Below, one piece after another: positions 16,685 through 23,827 of a stretch of 24,390 nucleotides of DNA (position 1 is its first letter; every line of letters begins with the position of its first letter). The stretch is from a virus, in the IMG/VR virus record IMGVR_UViG_3300044974_000755, positions 1-24,390 of that record. One strand, 5' to 3'. A program made the translations under genes and the position numbers. The notes below the pieces were generated by a model. That model ran no database searches and had not been told where the DNA came from. It saw nothing but the letters and a program-made list of their open reading frames with translations.

Positions 16685-18523
16685 TTAAGACAAGGTAACT
16701 GTTTGGAAATTCTTAACTGAAACTCTAATATCTTTATTAGGATATCTTATTTGATAAACTTGACTCGGTTGAGCGAATATTGTGTCATCTACAGGTTGAA
16801 TTAACTTTGTTGCCGGGTCAGCGTATTCCATCGATGTTTCCGCTGACGAGTATTGACCCCCCACTTCATTAAAAATATCTAAGCTGGCCACAGTCAGAAC
16901 ACCATTAGTGTTTTGTACAATACTTTTAATTTCGGAAAGGTAAACATTTTGACCCAATTGTCTGAGTTGTGGGTTGAAATAAGTAGATATCTTATCAATA
17001 ACATTTGTGATTACTTGTCCTGAGTTTTGTGCCGAGTCGAGTACTATAGAAATATCAACACTTAAGTCGATAACTTCAGCACTGAAAATAGAAATATAAT
17101 CGTTCATCATTCGATAGTTCGAAAGATAGCTGGCAATGTTTTGTCTCATCGTATTAGAAACAATTGAAGTCAGTTTCCCTGAAGAGTCGTATGATAAAAT
17201 TTGTATTAAAATCTTATTGTTATTTTCAGTTATGGAAACTTTAGCAGGTGCTCCAAACTGAGAAGGCATGTTTCTTATAATTGACTCATAGTCTTGAACG
17301 GTAACAGCTCTCTTTTGAGCCGCAAAATTATATGTAACATAATTCCTAACTTCTTCTATATTAGGTGCTCCCGCTCCACCGACAGCCGCTGTTACGTTTG
17401 TACATCTCAATGAGTTGACAACTGATTGGTTTGTTTGTTCGGAGGGTCCGTTAACAAAGAACGAGACAGTACCCACTTGATTAATTACGTTTGTACCTAA
17501 GTTTGTCCCCAATCCACCTCCAACTCTATATTGTATAAACAATGTTGAATTAGGTGATAACGTAGAACCTAACGAAAAGTTATTTGAGTATTTTTGTAAA
17601 TCCAACGTTGTTCCTAAAGTGGTGAATTGATTTAAGGCGTCTTGAGCAGTGTTTGTTCCACCACCGAAAGTTAGTTTTTTGAAACCCTCTGAAGTATATT
17701 CAGAAATAAAACGATTTTGAGTTTGTATATATCTACCCACCTTGATTCCTGGTTGGTCAGAAACTTTTGTTGGGTCTTCAACCCAAACTCTATCTTCTGC
17801 TAAGGCGTCTACTTCGTACCATTTATTTTCAAGACCTAAAAACTCCGACACAGTCGGTACATTCGTATATTGTGTGCCATTCTTTAAGAGGACACTTGTG
17901 ATACCCAATACGTTTTTTTCAGGTAGGTATAACTCGAAGAACGGCTTTACATCGTTTGGAGAGATAACTCTTTTAAATACTTTTGTAATACCGTTAACAA
18001 CTATCTCCCTTTTTGTTATTGTGTAATTTAATAAAACTCCATTACCATTAAAGTTCGGAATTTTTAACCTATTGAGAACCCCTTGAGAATTGTAAGGTGA
18101 TGAAAAATCAATGTCCTCGACATTTTCAAAAACTATTCCGGCGCCGACTACCTGAGACCCCCTCTGAAGAATTCCCAAATATCTTTCATCTTCTTTATCT
18201 CCGAAAACAGGAACTGTGATAGAAAAATCAACAATAGCAACTGAAGGTCTTTGTCCAGGTATTTTTAAACCGTAAGTTCTGGCTATATTATAAACAGAAT
18301 TTTTCTGTTGGGCATACTGTAAAACTGTTTCTTGAACACTCCTGTCTATATTATAGTTGAGATTGTCGGCAACTGCCGCGTTCAAATCCAAGAACACTGA
18401 AAAAACCGAAGCGTCGTTAAAATCCTGAATAAGTTCCGGATAATATGTTCTAACATAATTTTGAAGTTCAGTTCTAATTGCCTGAAAATCTCTGGTTGCG
18501 TACGATATTTTTCTGTTTGCCAT
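16685..18523 (-). CDS. 6: Baseplate wedge protein gp6-like (baseplate J family)
   Basis: A 612-aa protein of the T4 gp6 / P2 gpJ type, which forms the wedge ring connecting the central hub to the periphery and transmits the sheath-contraction signal. The N-terminus (residues ~13-90) has the characteristic pattern: YPEL, DLNAAVADNLNYNID, a helical QETVLQYAQ segment, and YGLKIPG. The region ~401-430 (AVTVQDYESIIRNMPSQ, FGAPAKVSI) is the typical J-family core. Length is close to T4 gp6 (660 aa). It follows gp25 by 5 nt and is the first of the long virion genes. The gp25-gp6 order is conserved in contractile tail systems. Confidence in the family is high. Confidence 0.92.
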   Translation of the reverse strand: MANRKISYATRDFQAIRTELQNYVRTYYPELIQDFNDASVFSVFLDLNAAVADNLNYNIDRSVQETVLQYAQQKNSVYNIARTYGLKIPGQRPSVAIVDFSITVPVFGDKEDERYLGILQRGSQVVGAGIVFENVEDIDFSSPYNSQGVLNRLKIPNFNGNGVLLNYTITKREIVVNGITKVFKRVISPNDVKPFFELYLPEKNVLGITSVLLKNGTQYTNVPTVSEFLGLENKWYEVDALAEDRVWVEDPTKVSDQPGIKVGRYIQTQNRFISEYTSEGFKKLTFGGGTNTAQDALNQFTTLGTTLDLQKYSNNFSLGSTLSPNSTLFIQYRVGGGLGTNLGTNVINQVGTVSFFVNGPSEQTNQSVVNSLRCTNVTAAVGGAGAPNIEEVRNYVTYNFAAQKRAVTVQDYESIIRNMPSQFGAPAKVSITENNNKILIQILSYDSSGKLTSIVSNTMRQNIASYLSNYRMMNDYISIFSAEVIDLSVDISIVLDSAQNSGQVITNVIDKISTYFNPQLRQLGQNVYLSEIKSIVQNTNGVLTVASLDIFNEVGGQYSSAETSMEYADPATKLIQPVDDTIFAQPSQVYQIRYPNKDIRVSVKNFQTVTLS

Positions 18524-18528
18524 CTATG

Positions 18529-19002
18529 TTAAATATTAACAATAACAAAATCACTTTCAGCAAACGTTTGTCCGTTTGTAGAATAGTCAATTCTTATTTT
18601 TGCCGTATACTCAGAGGTCCCTTTACCAGGCACTCTGAGGATATCATATACTCTGGTATCACCAGGTTGTGACCTATAAGTTAGGGTATCAACTTCATCA
18701 GCAGAATCGGCAGGTTCTATGGTTATTTTATTAACCAAAAGGTTCGGCATAAATCTTTGTATAGAATCTCGAATATCGGCCTCAATGGCTGAAAAGGTTA
18801 AACCATCAAACGGTTCAAACAAAAACTCATAAAGTCTTGTACCAAACTCTGGTAAGTAATATCTGGCACCTTTCCTTGTTAATAGTAAGTGTGTAAGGTC
18901 TGCTCTTATTTGTTGTGCCCTATAGTCTGTGACTTGAAGATAATCTCCTTGGAGTGAGTCGGCAAAAGGGAAATTTATCCCATATGTAATTCCATTAGCC
19001 AT
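18529..19002 (-). CDS. 25: Baseplate wedge protein gp25-like (GPW/gp25 family)
   Basis: A 157-aa member of the GPW/gp25 family, the small sheath-proximal wedge protein that binds gp6 and initiates sheath polymerisation. Residues 45-64 (GARYYLPEFGTRLYEFLFEP) match the family signature around the conserved EFG(T/S)xL. A short helix follows (SAIEADIRDSIQRFMP), then the usual beta strands. It is slightly longer than T4 gp25 (132 aa), with an extra C-terminal tail. It is separated by 5 nt from gp6, its known partner. The ATG at 19002 is preceded by TATTTATC with only a 4-nt gap and no Shine-Dalgarno sequence. Confidence 0.93.
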   Translation of the reverse strand: MANGITYGINFPFADSLQGDYLQVTDYRAQQIRADLTHLLLTRKGARYYLPEFGTRLYEFLFEPFDGLTFSAIEADIRDSIQRFMPNLLVNKITIEPADSADEVDTLTYRSQPGDTRVYDILRVPGKGTSEYTAKIRIDYSTNGQTFAESDFVIVNI

Positions 19003-19006
19003 ATGA

Positions 19007-19014
19007 GATAAATA
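19007..19014 (-). promoter_or_regulatory. TATTTATC element just upstream of gp25
   Basis: TATTTATC sits 4 nt before the gp25 ATG, in the 14-nt gap after the DUF5522-like gene. If it were a -10 promoter box the transcript would be essentially leaderless, so a translation-related role is at least as likely. It shares its core with elements at 664-672, 1690-1698, 8152-8159, 16612-16620 and in the 21081-21215 gap. Confidence 0.3.
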
Positions 19015-19016
19015 TA

Positions 19017-19214
19017 TTAGTTAGTTTTTTTTGTTAAAGTATTACCGGGAATATGTCTAGGGTCATAAGGACAATGTTTACATTTAAAACCACAACAATA
19101 TCCACGATTTAAATGATAAGCCTCAGTCAAAACGACTAAACCATTTTCATTGTGATAGTAAAAAGAAGGGTCAAGCTTTATTTGCTTGACCCCTTTTGGA
19201 TTTTCTTTTTCCAT
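19017..19214 (-). CDS. Small Cys-cluster protein, DUF5522-like
   Basis: A 65-aa protein with the DUF5522-type signature: a C-terminal RGYCCGFKCKHCPYDP (residues ~37-52; Cys 40, 41, 45, 48) preceded by YYHNENGLVVLTEAYHLNRG. The four cysteines in CCxxxCxxC spacing suggest a metal or Fe-S site. The function of the family is not known to me. Cellular members are common in Bacteroidota, which supports the host inference. It begins 3 nt after the stop of the ribonucleotide reductase and ends 14 nt before gp25. A terminator-like hairpin overlaps codons ~6-18, so expression may depend on read-through or on its own start. Confidence 0.8.
   Translation of the reverse strand: MEKENPKGVKQIKLDPSFYYHNENGLVVLTEAYHLNRGYCCGFKCKHCPYDPRHIPGNTLTKKTN
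19161..19197 (-). terminator. Intrinsic-terminator-like hairpin inside the DUF5522-like gene
   Basis: In the coding direction GGGTCAAGC, a 7-nt loop AAATAAA and GCTTGACCC form a perfect 9-bp stem, followed at once by TTCTTTTT. This is the layout of a Rho-independent terminator for transcription leaving the ribonucleotide reductase gene. It starts ~27 nt downstream of that gene's stop but lies within the first 20 codons of the next small ORF, whose reading frame is intact. It could end middle-gene transcription before the virion genes, or act as an attenuator. Activity is inferred. Confidence 0.7.
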
Positions 19215-19217
19215 TAA

Positions 19218-21080
19218 TTAAGCCATTACTATTTCACAAGCACCACCAGCACATGCCACTTCACCACTTAAGTTTGTATCATCGTTTTCTTCAACGATTT
19301 TTGACAAATCAATCTCATGTAAAGTTTTCATTAGCTCTTCGTATTTTTCTTTAGTACAATCTTCGAATGGTGCTTGGATATATGTACCACCATCATATGG
19401 TAACACTGACAATCCATTATAGTGTTCTCTATTTTCCCACATCCATTCACCAACAGCAGGCCACTCATGTTCTCTAATTGAGACCGTAGCACTTACATTG
19501 TGTGAGTTCGAACCACTTCTGTGAGCGGGTTTAATCCATTCCGTATGAACTTTCTTAACTCTTTCTAAGAGTTGGATTGGAGATTCATTTCTAAGAATTG
19601 AACCTTCGGGTGCTCTTTGTGGGATTCCAATTACCGCAGTATCGTGTGGTCTGAAATATTCGTCCTCAATTAATTCAGGATGATTTTTTTGTAAATGAGA
19701 ATAGATTGCCTCATTTTTACCAACACGTACTCTTCTAATATAATATTCGTTATGCCAAGCGTGAATTCCTGATGAGGTTCCAAGTGTCAACGAAGTTGTT
19801 CCTGCTGGTTTAACGGTTGTTGTTCTTGCCGCCTGATTAATACCAAGGATTTCCGCAACTCTCTTATTTTCTTCTTTAACAACCTTAGCAGCTGCTTTCA
19901 TATCTAATTTAAGAACAGCCCCTGAACCGATACCTGTCATTGAAATTCCAATCAAAGCATCTTTTTCAGTTGTTCTTTGCCAAATAGGTCTAAGATAATG
20001 AAAATCAGTGTATCCAGCCTGTAGTGTCCCAATAAAGGTCGCCGCTTTAACTCTTCCTTCGTAATCTTCTTGAGATACTACGTTTGACACGTTAACCTCA
20101 GTTAAATTACAGAATTGGAAAGGTCTAAGAGCAATTTCACAACATGGATTGGTTCCCCAATCTTTATCATTTGTCAAATAGATACCAGGTTCACCGGCCC
20201 CACTATTCTCAATTCTTTTCCAAAGTTCCATAAAATAATCTTTGGTAATCTTGTGTCTCACCAATACTGCTGAGTTGTTAGCTCTTCCTCTCTGAGGATT
20301 CGTTTCCCACCAAGAGCCACTCTTACAACCAATCATTTCATCGTCAGTTGCTGAGAATAAAGAGATTAGTGCCGCTCTTCTGATACCACCAGCCAATACC
20401 GCATCAGCAATATGACAAACCATATCATGAACTTCAATTGCTTTGAGTTTTTCTCCACCTTCCTTAGAATCAAGGATACCCTCTAATTTAATTAAACACT
20501 CCTTGAGAGGTTGAGGACCAGGAGCTTTTCCGCCTGATGTAACCAATCTAGCACCTTTCGGTCTGATGTCACTAAAATCGAATTGAATATGTGAACCTCC
20601 GAAGAAATAAGATTTCACTAATACTTTTACCGCGTCAGCCCAACCTTCGATGGAGTCTGCCACCAACCATCTTCTACTTCTCTCTTTTGATGGTTTTCTA
20701 ATCTCAGGTAATAATTCAACGTGATGTTTTTGAACTGAGTATCCAACACCTGTTCCCCCAAGTAACAAGAACATGATTTCTGAGAATACTCTCCAGTCAT
20801 CAACAGGAGCGTAAGCACAGTTGTAAATTCTATTAGGTGAAATATCAATAGGTTTACCAGCGAACTGCATTGACCTCATTGATGGGAGAACTTGTTTTTT
20901 GAATACATACATGTAGTTCTCTCTGATTTCTTTTTCAAGTTGTGGATACTTTTTGATATGCATATCCATGTTTCTTGTGACAAGTTCTTGCCACGTCTCT
21001 CTTCTCTTCAATTCCGGAATGTACTTAGCATACTTCATGTACACTGTGATGTCCGATAAAATCCTGTTCGAAATGTCCAT
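19218..21080 (-). CDS. nrdJ: Adenosylcobalamin-dependent (class II) ribonucleoside-triphosphate reductase, compact form
   Basis: A 620-aa monomeric class II RNR, which makes dNTPs from NTPs using a B12-generated radical. All key residues of the Lactobacillus RTPR type can be placed. Cys313 in NPCCEI is the radical cysteine, with Glu315. Cys88 (NRIYNCAY) and Cys324 (FQFCNL, 11 residues after Cys313) are the active-site redox pair. Cys610 and Cys615 (CAGGAC) near the end are the CX4C shuttle pair. The spacings C313-C324 and C610-C615 match that enzyme exactly. LAGGIRRAALIS (~229-240) and PAGTTS (425-430) are further RNR motifs. It is shorter than the ~740-aa prototype, with the largest loss before Cys313. 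It raises dNTP supply for phage replication. It lies downstream of the helicase. Confidence 0.93.
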   Translation of the reverse strand: MDISNRILSDITVYMKYAKYIPELKRRETWQELVTRNMDMHIKKYPQLEKEIRENYMYVFKKQVLPSMRSMQFAGKPIDISPNRIYNCAYAPVDDWRVFSEIMFLLLGGTGVGYSVQKHHVELLPEIRKPSKERSRRWLVADSIEGWADAVKVLVKSYFFGGSHIQFDFSDIRPKGARLVTSGGKAPGPQPLKECLIKLEGILDSKEGGEKLKAIEVHDMVCHIADAVLAGGIRRAALISLFSATDDEMIGCKSGSWWETNPQRGRANNSAVLVRHKITKDYFMELWKRIENSGAGEPGIYLTNDKDWGTNPCCEIALRPFQFCNLTEVNVSNVVSQEDYEGRVKAATFIGTLQAGYTDFHYLRPIWQRTTEKDALIGISMTGIGSGAVLKLDMKAAAKVVKEENKRVAEILGINQAARTTTVKPAGTTSLTLGTSSGIHAWHNEYYIRRVRVGKNEAIYSHLQKNHPELIEDEYFRPHDTAVIGIPQRAPEGSILRNESPIQLLERVKKVHTEWIKPAHRSGSNSHNVSATVSIREHEWPAVGEWMWENREHYNGLSVLPYDGGTYIQAPFEDCTKEKYEELMKTLHEIDLSKIVEENDDTNLSGEVACAGGACEIVMA

Positions 21081-21215
21081 TTTTTAAGTTTTTGTTAGTT
21101 TGTATTTTTTATCAAAAAATCGGTGATTTTTATGATAAATATAATGTTGTGTTATAAGCGACCTTGTTTTTTTATAAAAAAAATTAAGTTTTTTTTGAAA
21201 AAAGTAGATATTTAA
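21081..21215 (-). promoter_or_regulatory. Intergenic regulatory region before the ribonucleotide reductase
   Basis: This is the longest gene-free stretch in the window and is very AT-rich. It contains a TATATTTATC element (coding strand, ~21145-21136) of the TATTTAT type, and long A/T runs immediately after the helicase stop that could form a weak terminator. An inverted repeat lies next to the element. It probably holds a promoter for the RNR gene. No clear classical -35/-10 pair is seen, so the promoter call is tentative. Confidence 0.45.
21109..21138. repeat. Inverted repeat upstream of the ribonucleotide reductase
   Basis: On the plus strand TTATCAAAAAATC, loop GGT, then GATTTTT-A-TGATAA: a 13-bp inverted repeat with a single extra A in the right arm. 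It lies ~30-60 nt upstream of the RNR start, partly overlapping the TATTTAT-type element. It could be an operator, an mRNA leader hairpin or a weak terminator after the helicase gene. No consensus riboswitch (for example cobalamin) is recognisable. Confidence 0.55.
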
Positions 21216-22592
21216 TTAGCTAGTTTTTTCTTCCCGTTGTCTTCTTTTTTCTAAAAGTTCTCTGACTCTATCTCTCTTCTTTTCTTCTTGTTGTTCTTCA
21301 AAACCTAAGAATGTTATTGAGGACTCTGTATCGATTTCTAATAGTTCATTATTGAACTTACAATTTTCGAATACAACACCGTCTTTACCCAATCTCGATT
21401 TAGTAATCGCGATTGTCGCCAGATTCATTTCTTTTTGTTGGAGTGTTTTGGCAACTGTTATAATAACGTGTCCGACTTGTGCTTTTTTGATTGAACCGCC
21501 CATTTGGTCTGTGGTTACAACTTCAGATGAGATTGAACTTCTGTTACCTTGTGTTGCCGTCCATCCAACCAAATTGAGTTCGTGACACATTGCTTCAAAA
21601 GCTCTCATTACTGAACCTTCGGCTTTCCACTCATCTTTAGCACTTTGTTCTGGAAGAACACAATCGATATAATCCAAAAGAATTAAATCAATCTTTGTAC
21701 CATCAGCAATGATTTTACGAACTTGATTCTTGATTGAACCCATTGTGACAGTATCCGAAGCCAACTTTTTCAGGATTAACTTATTTTTCATAGTCTCCTG
21801 AATTTCGGTGATTTTTGATAAAACATCTTCTTTGTGAAGGGCTAACTCGTCAGGAGCTATACCTGTCCAAATTGTAAAATGTTTTCTTTGAACAATTTTA
21901 GGATTGTCTTCAAAAAATATTTGTAAGACATTGTATCCCATATTGAACGCTGTGTTGGCTATCTTAGTGAGAATTGTAGTTTTACCCACACCAGTTGGTG
22001 CCAATATAACTCCAATCTCCCCTTTCGCCAGTCCACCTTTGAGCAGTTTGTCAATACCTTGAATTCCCATAGGGATTGGATGTCTGTAGTCCTCTTCCAA
22101 TACAGTGTCAAGTCCAGTGAAGATGTCAGAAACATTTTTTTCAACCTCCCCAACTTGTAGGGCTTCTCTAACTAAACCTTCAACTTTGTCATAGGATTCG
22201 AAGTCTCCCTCGGTAATAATCTTTTGGGCTTTGTCCATGGCTTTTTGTAACTCTTGTTGTTTACAAAATTTCAAAGCCTTTTCTTGGACAAATTGGGTAC
22301 CTTCAAAGGGTGCGTCTTTGACTTGTTTTAGTGTGTCCAAAACAATTTTAGCAACTAACTCTTGTGTAATCTCAGACTTGATGAGTTGTTCTAATGTCTC
22401 AAAGTTTGGTGCCGACTCATATTTTTTATGGTACTCTTTGATTAACTGTAAAATTATCTTGAAATACTTGTTGTCAAAATATGATGGTTCTATTACATCA
22501 ATAATGGAAGATGTAAAATCTTTATCTTCCATTAATTGATTGAGTAATTGTATTTGAAACGTGTTCCCTAAATAGTCAAAATTTTTATTCAT
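21216..22592 (-). CDS. 41: Replicative DNA helicase, gp41/DnaB-like
   Basis: A 458-aa hexameric-helicase protein of the DnaB/T4 gp41 family, which unwinds DNA ahead of the phage replication fork and cooperates with primase. The N-terminal ~150 residues are helical, as in DnaB N-domains. The RecA-like core has Walker A APTGVGKTT (198-206), FFEDN (226-230, the region of the catalytic Glu), Walker B DLILLDYID (302-310), an ATQGN segment (346-350) and an arginine-finger-like KSRLGKDG (398-405). Length is close to T4 gp41 (475 aa). The last ~25 residues are a highly charged Glu/Lys/Arg tail. It follows the unknown 150-aa gene by 34 nt. I see no fused primase domain. Confidence 0.92.
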   Translation of the reverse strand: MNKNFDYLGNTFQIQLLNQLMEDKDFTSSIIDVIEPSYFDNKYFKIILQLIKEYHKKYESAPNFETLEQLIKSEITQELVAKIVLDTLKQVKDAPFEGTQFVQEKALKFCKQQELQKAMDKAQKIITEGDFESYDKVEGLVREALQVGEVEKNVSDIFTGLDTVLEEDYRHPIPMGIQGIDKLLKGGLAKGEIGVILAPTGVGKTTILTKIANTAFNMGYNVLQIFFEDNPKIVQRKHFTIWTGIAPDELALHKEDVLSKITEIQETMKNKLILKKLASDTVTMGSIKNQVRKIIADGTKIDLILLDYIDCVLPEQSAKDEWKAEGSVMRAFEAMCHELNLVGWTATQGNRSSISSEVVTTDQMGGSIKKAQVGHVIITVAKTLQQKEMNLATIAITKSRLGKDGVVFENCKFNNELLEIDTESSITFLGFEEQQEEKKRDRVRELLEKRRQREEKTS

Positions 22593-22626
22593 AAACTATA
22601 TCTATACCCCTTCATTAATTAAATAT

Positions 22627-23079
22627 TCAGGCAGAGAGGTCGAATTCCAAATATTTGTAAGTCAAATCTTGATTTGAAAAAATGTCAGTAAGTTCTTTGA
22701 GAATATCTTTCAAAAATGGTCGCACGTCCACTGTATAACGAACCTTTGGTGGAAATTTTTTTCCGTCAAAAATTCTATGACAAAGTGTCTGTTCTCCGAG
22801 TTTGACATAGATATTGAAAACTTCGGGACCATCAGTTTGAGAAGTTTCCATGATTTTTGGGTCGTGGATGATTGACTCTTTGTTGTCCATCATGTAAACA
22901 ACAGTTTTCATCTTTAGGTAGTACTGTAAAGATTCTTTTACCGACTTGATAAATTCGTAAAACTCAAGTGAGTTTTTTGCTTCGGGATTGTAACCCCTAA
23001 CATTGTAATACCTTTGGACTACAATGTTGTCATTTAGAGTTAACAGGAACTCCATTTTAATACTGTCTTGTTCTTTCAT
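22627..23079 (-). CDS. Unknown phage protein, 150 aa
   Basis: I chose the ATG at 23079 (MKEQDSIKMEFLL) over an upstream in-frame TTG at 23118. The TTG would overlap the oxygenase gene, whereas the ATG leaves a 16-nt A-rich leader. The protein is soluble with a strand-helix-strand look (VVQRYYNVRGYNP; EFIKSVKESLQYYLKMK; FNIYVKLGEQTLCHRIFDG; YTVDVRPFLKDILKELTD). It has one cysteine and no membrane segment. I do not recognise a family. Its location between the oxygenase and the helicase suggests a replication-associated or early role, but nothing in the sequence proves it. Confidence 0.75.
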   Translation of the reverse strand: MKEQDSIKMEFLLTLNDNIVVQRYYNVRGYNPEAKNSLEFYEFIKSVKESLQYYLKMKTVVYMMDNKESIIHDPKIMETSQTDGPEVFNIYVKLGEQTLCHRIFDGKKFPPKVRYTVDVRPFLKDILKELTDIFSNQDLTYKYLEFDLSA

Positions 23080-23095
23080 GTTTGTTTTATTAAAA

Positions 23096-23827
23096 TTAAA
23101 ATTTAAAAATTTCTTCAATACCTAATTCTTGGTTTTTATAAAATATTACCATATGGGGATTTTCAGGAGAATTATCAGTAAAGTAATATAACGCCAAAGA
23201 TAAACGTTCCAAATTGTCGGGACAATTAAGAGGAGTTGGGTGTCCGTGAAGAGCATTGTCGATGTCGAAAATAACCGCTCTATTGTATATAGGTTCAATT
23301 TCAACTTCTTTTTTCCAAGTTTCTTTATTCCATAGTTCGAGATTACCCCCATACTCGGTTACCCAATTTTTATTTAAATAAAGTAATAAATTCAATCTTC
23401 TATGTTTTTTTGTACCTGGTTGTAAGTTGTAATCTTCATGAATTGATAGTGAACCCCCTTTTTTTATTTTGTGAATTCCTCCACCAATCAAATAAGGGTC
23501 CCTGAAAAGATTATCTATACCCGTAAGACTTTGTAAGAATATTAGAAATTCCTTGGAATTTAGATATTCCATTAGAAGATTTGTTATAGGAAGTTTGTTC
23601 TTTATTTCTTGAGCGGTCGTGTCATGGTTTGGATAATAAAATTTATTAATCTCATGTTCATTCACCCACTCAGTAGTATTATGAAACCAATCTTGATGGT
23701 TTTTGATTTCTTCCAAAACATTATCTAATAAAAATTCAGATAAAAAATTATCAATTATAATGTGAGGATATGGCTTGGCAGATAAAAACTGTGTTCTTAA
23801 ATTATTCGCCAAATTTAGGTTTATCAT
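23096..23827 (-). CDS. 2-oxoglutarate/Fe(II)-dependent oxygenase (prolyl-4-hydroxylase-like)
   Basis: A 243-aa double-stranded beta-helix oxygenase. The iron ligands are visible: His130 and Asp132 in SIHEDYN, and His194 in NALHGHPTPL. Arg208 in ERLSLALYYFTD is the likely 2-oxoglutarate binder, and the spacing is normal for the family. The N-terminal part (PYPHIIIDNFLS) is the usual opening of this group. Such enzymes hydroxylate protein side chains, small molecules or nucleobases; the substrate here cannot be read from sequence. Its ATG overlaps the TGA of the RNase H gene (ATGA), so it is translated with replication genes. Related genes are frequent in T4-like aquatic phages (general knowledge). 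Confidence 0.87.
   Translation of the reverse strand: MINLNLANNLRTQFLSAKPYPHIIIDNFLSEFLLDNVLEEIKNHQDWFHNTTEWVNEHEINKFYYPNHDTTAQEIKNKLPITNLLMEYLNSKEFLIFLQSLTGIDNLFRDPYLIGGGIHKIKKGGSLSIHEDYNLQPGTKKHRRLNLLLYLNKNWVTEYGGNLELWNKETWKKEVEIEPIYNRAVIFDIDNALHGHPTPLNCPDNLERLSLALYYFTDNSPENPHMVIFYKNQELGIEEIFKF

Noticed and set aside
21081-21215. Cobalamin riboswitch before the B12-dependent reductase
   Set aside because: The gap is only 135 bp, is almost entirely A/T, and shows no recognisable B12-box or the complex helices required.
23080-23118. TTG start extending the 150-aa unknown protein by 13 residues
   Set aside because: It would overlap the oxygenase gene and encodes a low-complexity Asn/Phe/Lys stretch; the ATG at 23079 has a normal A-rich leader.
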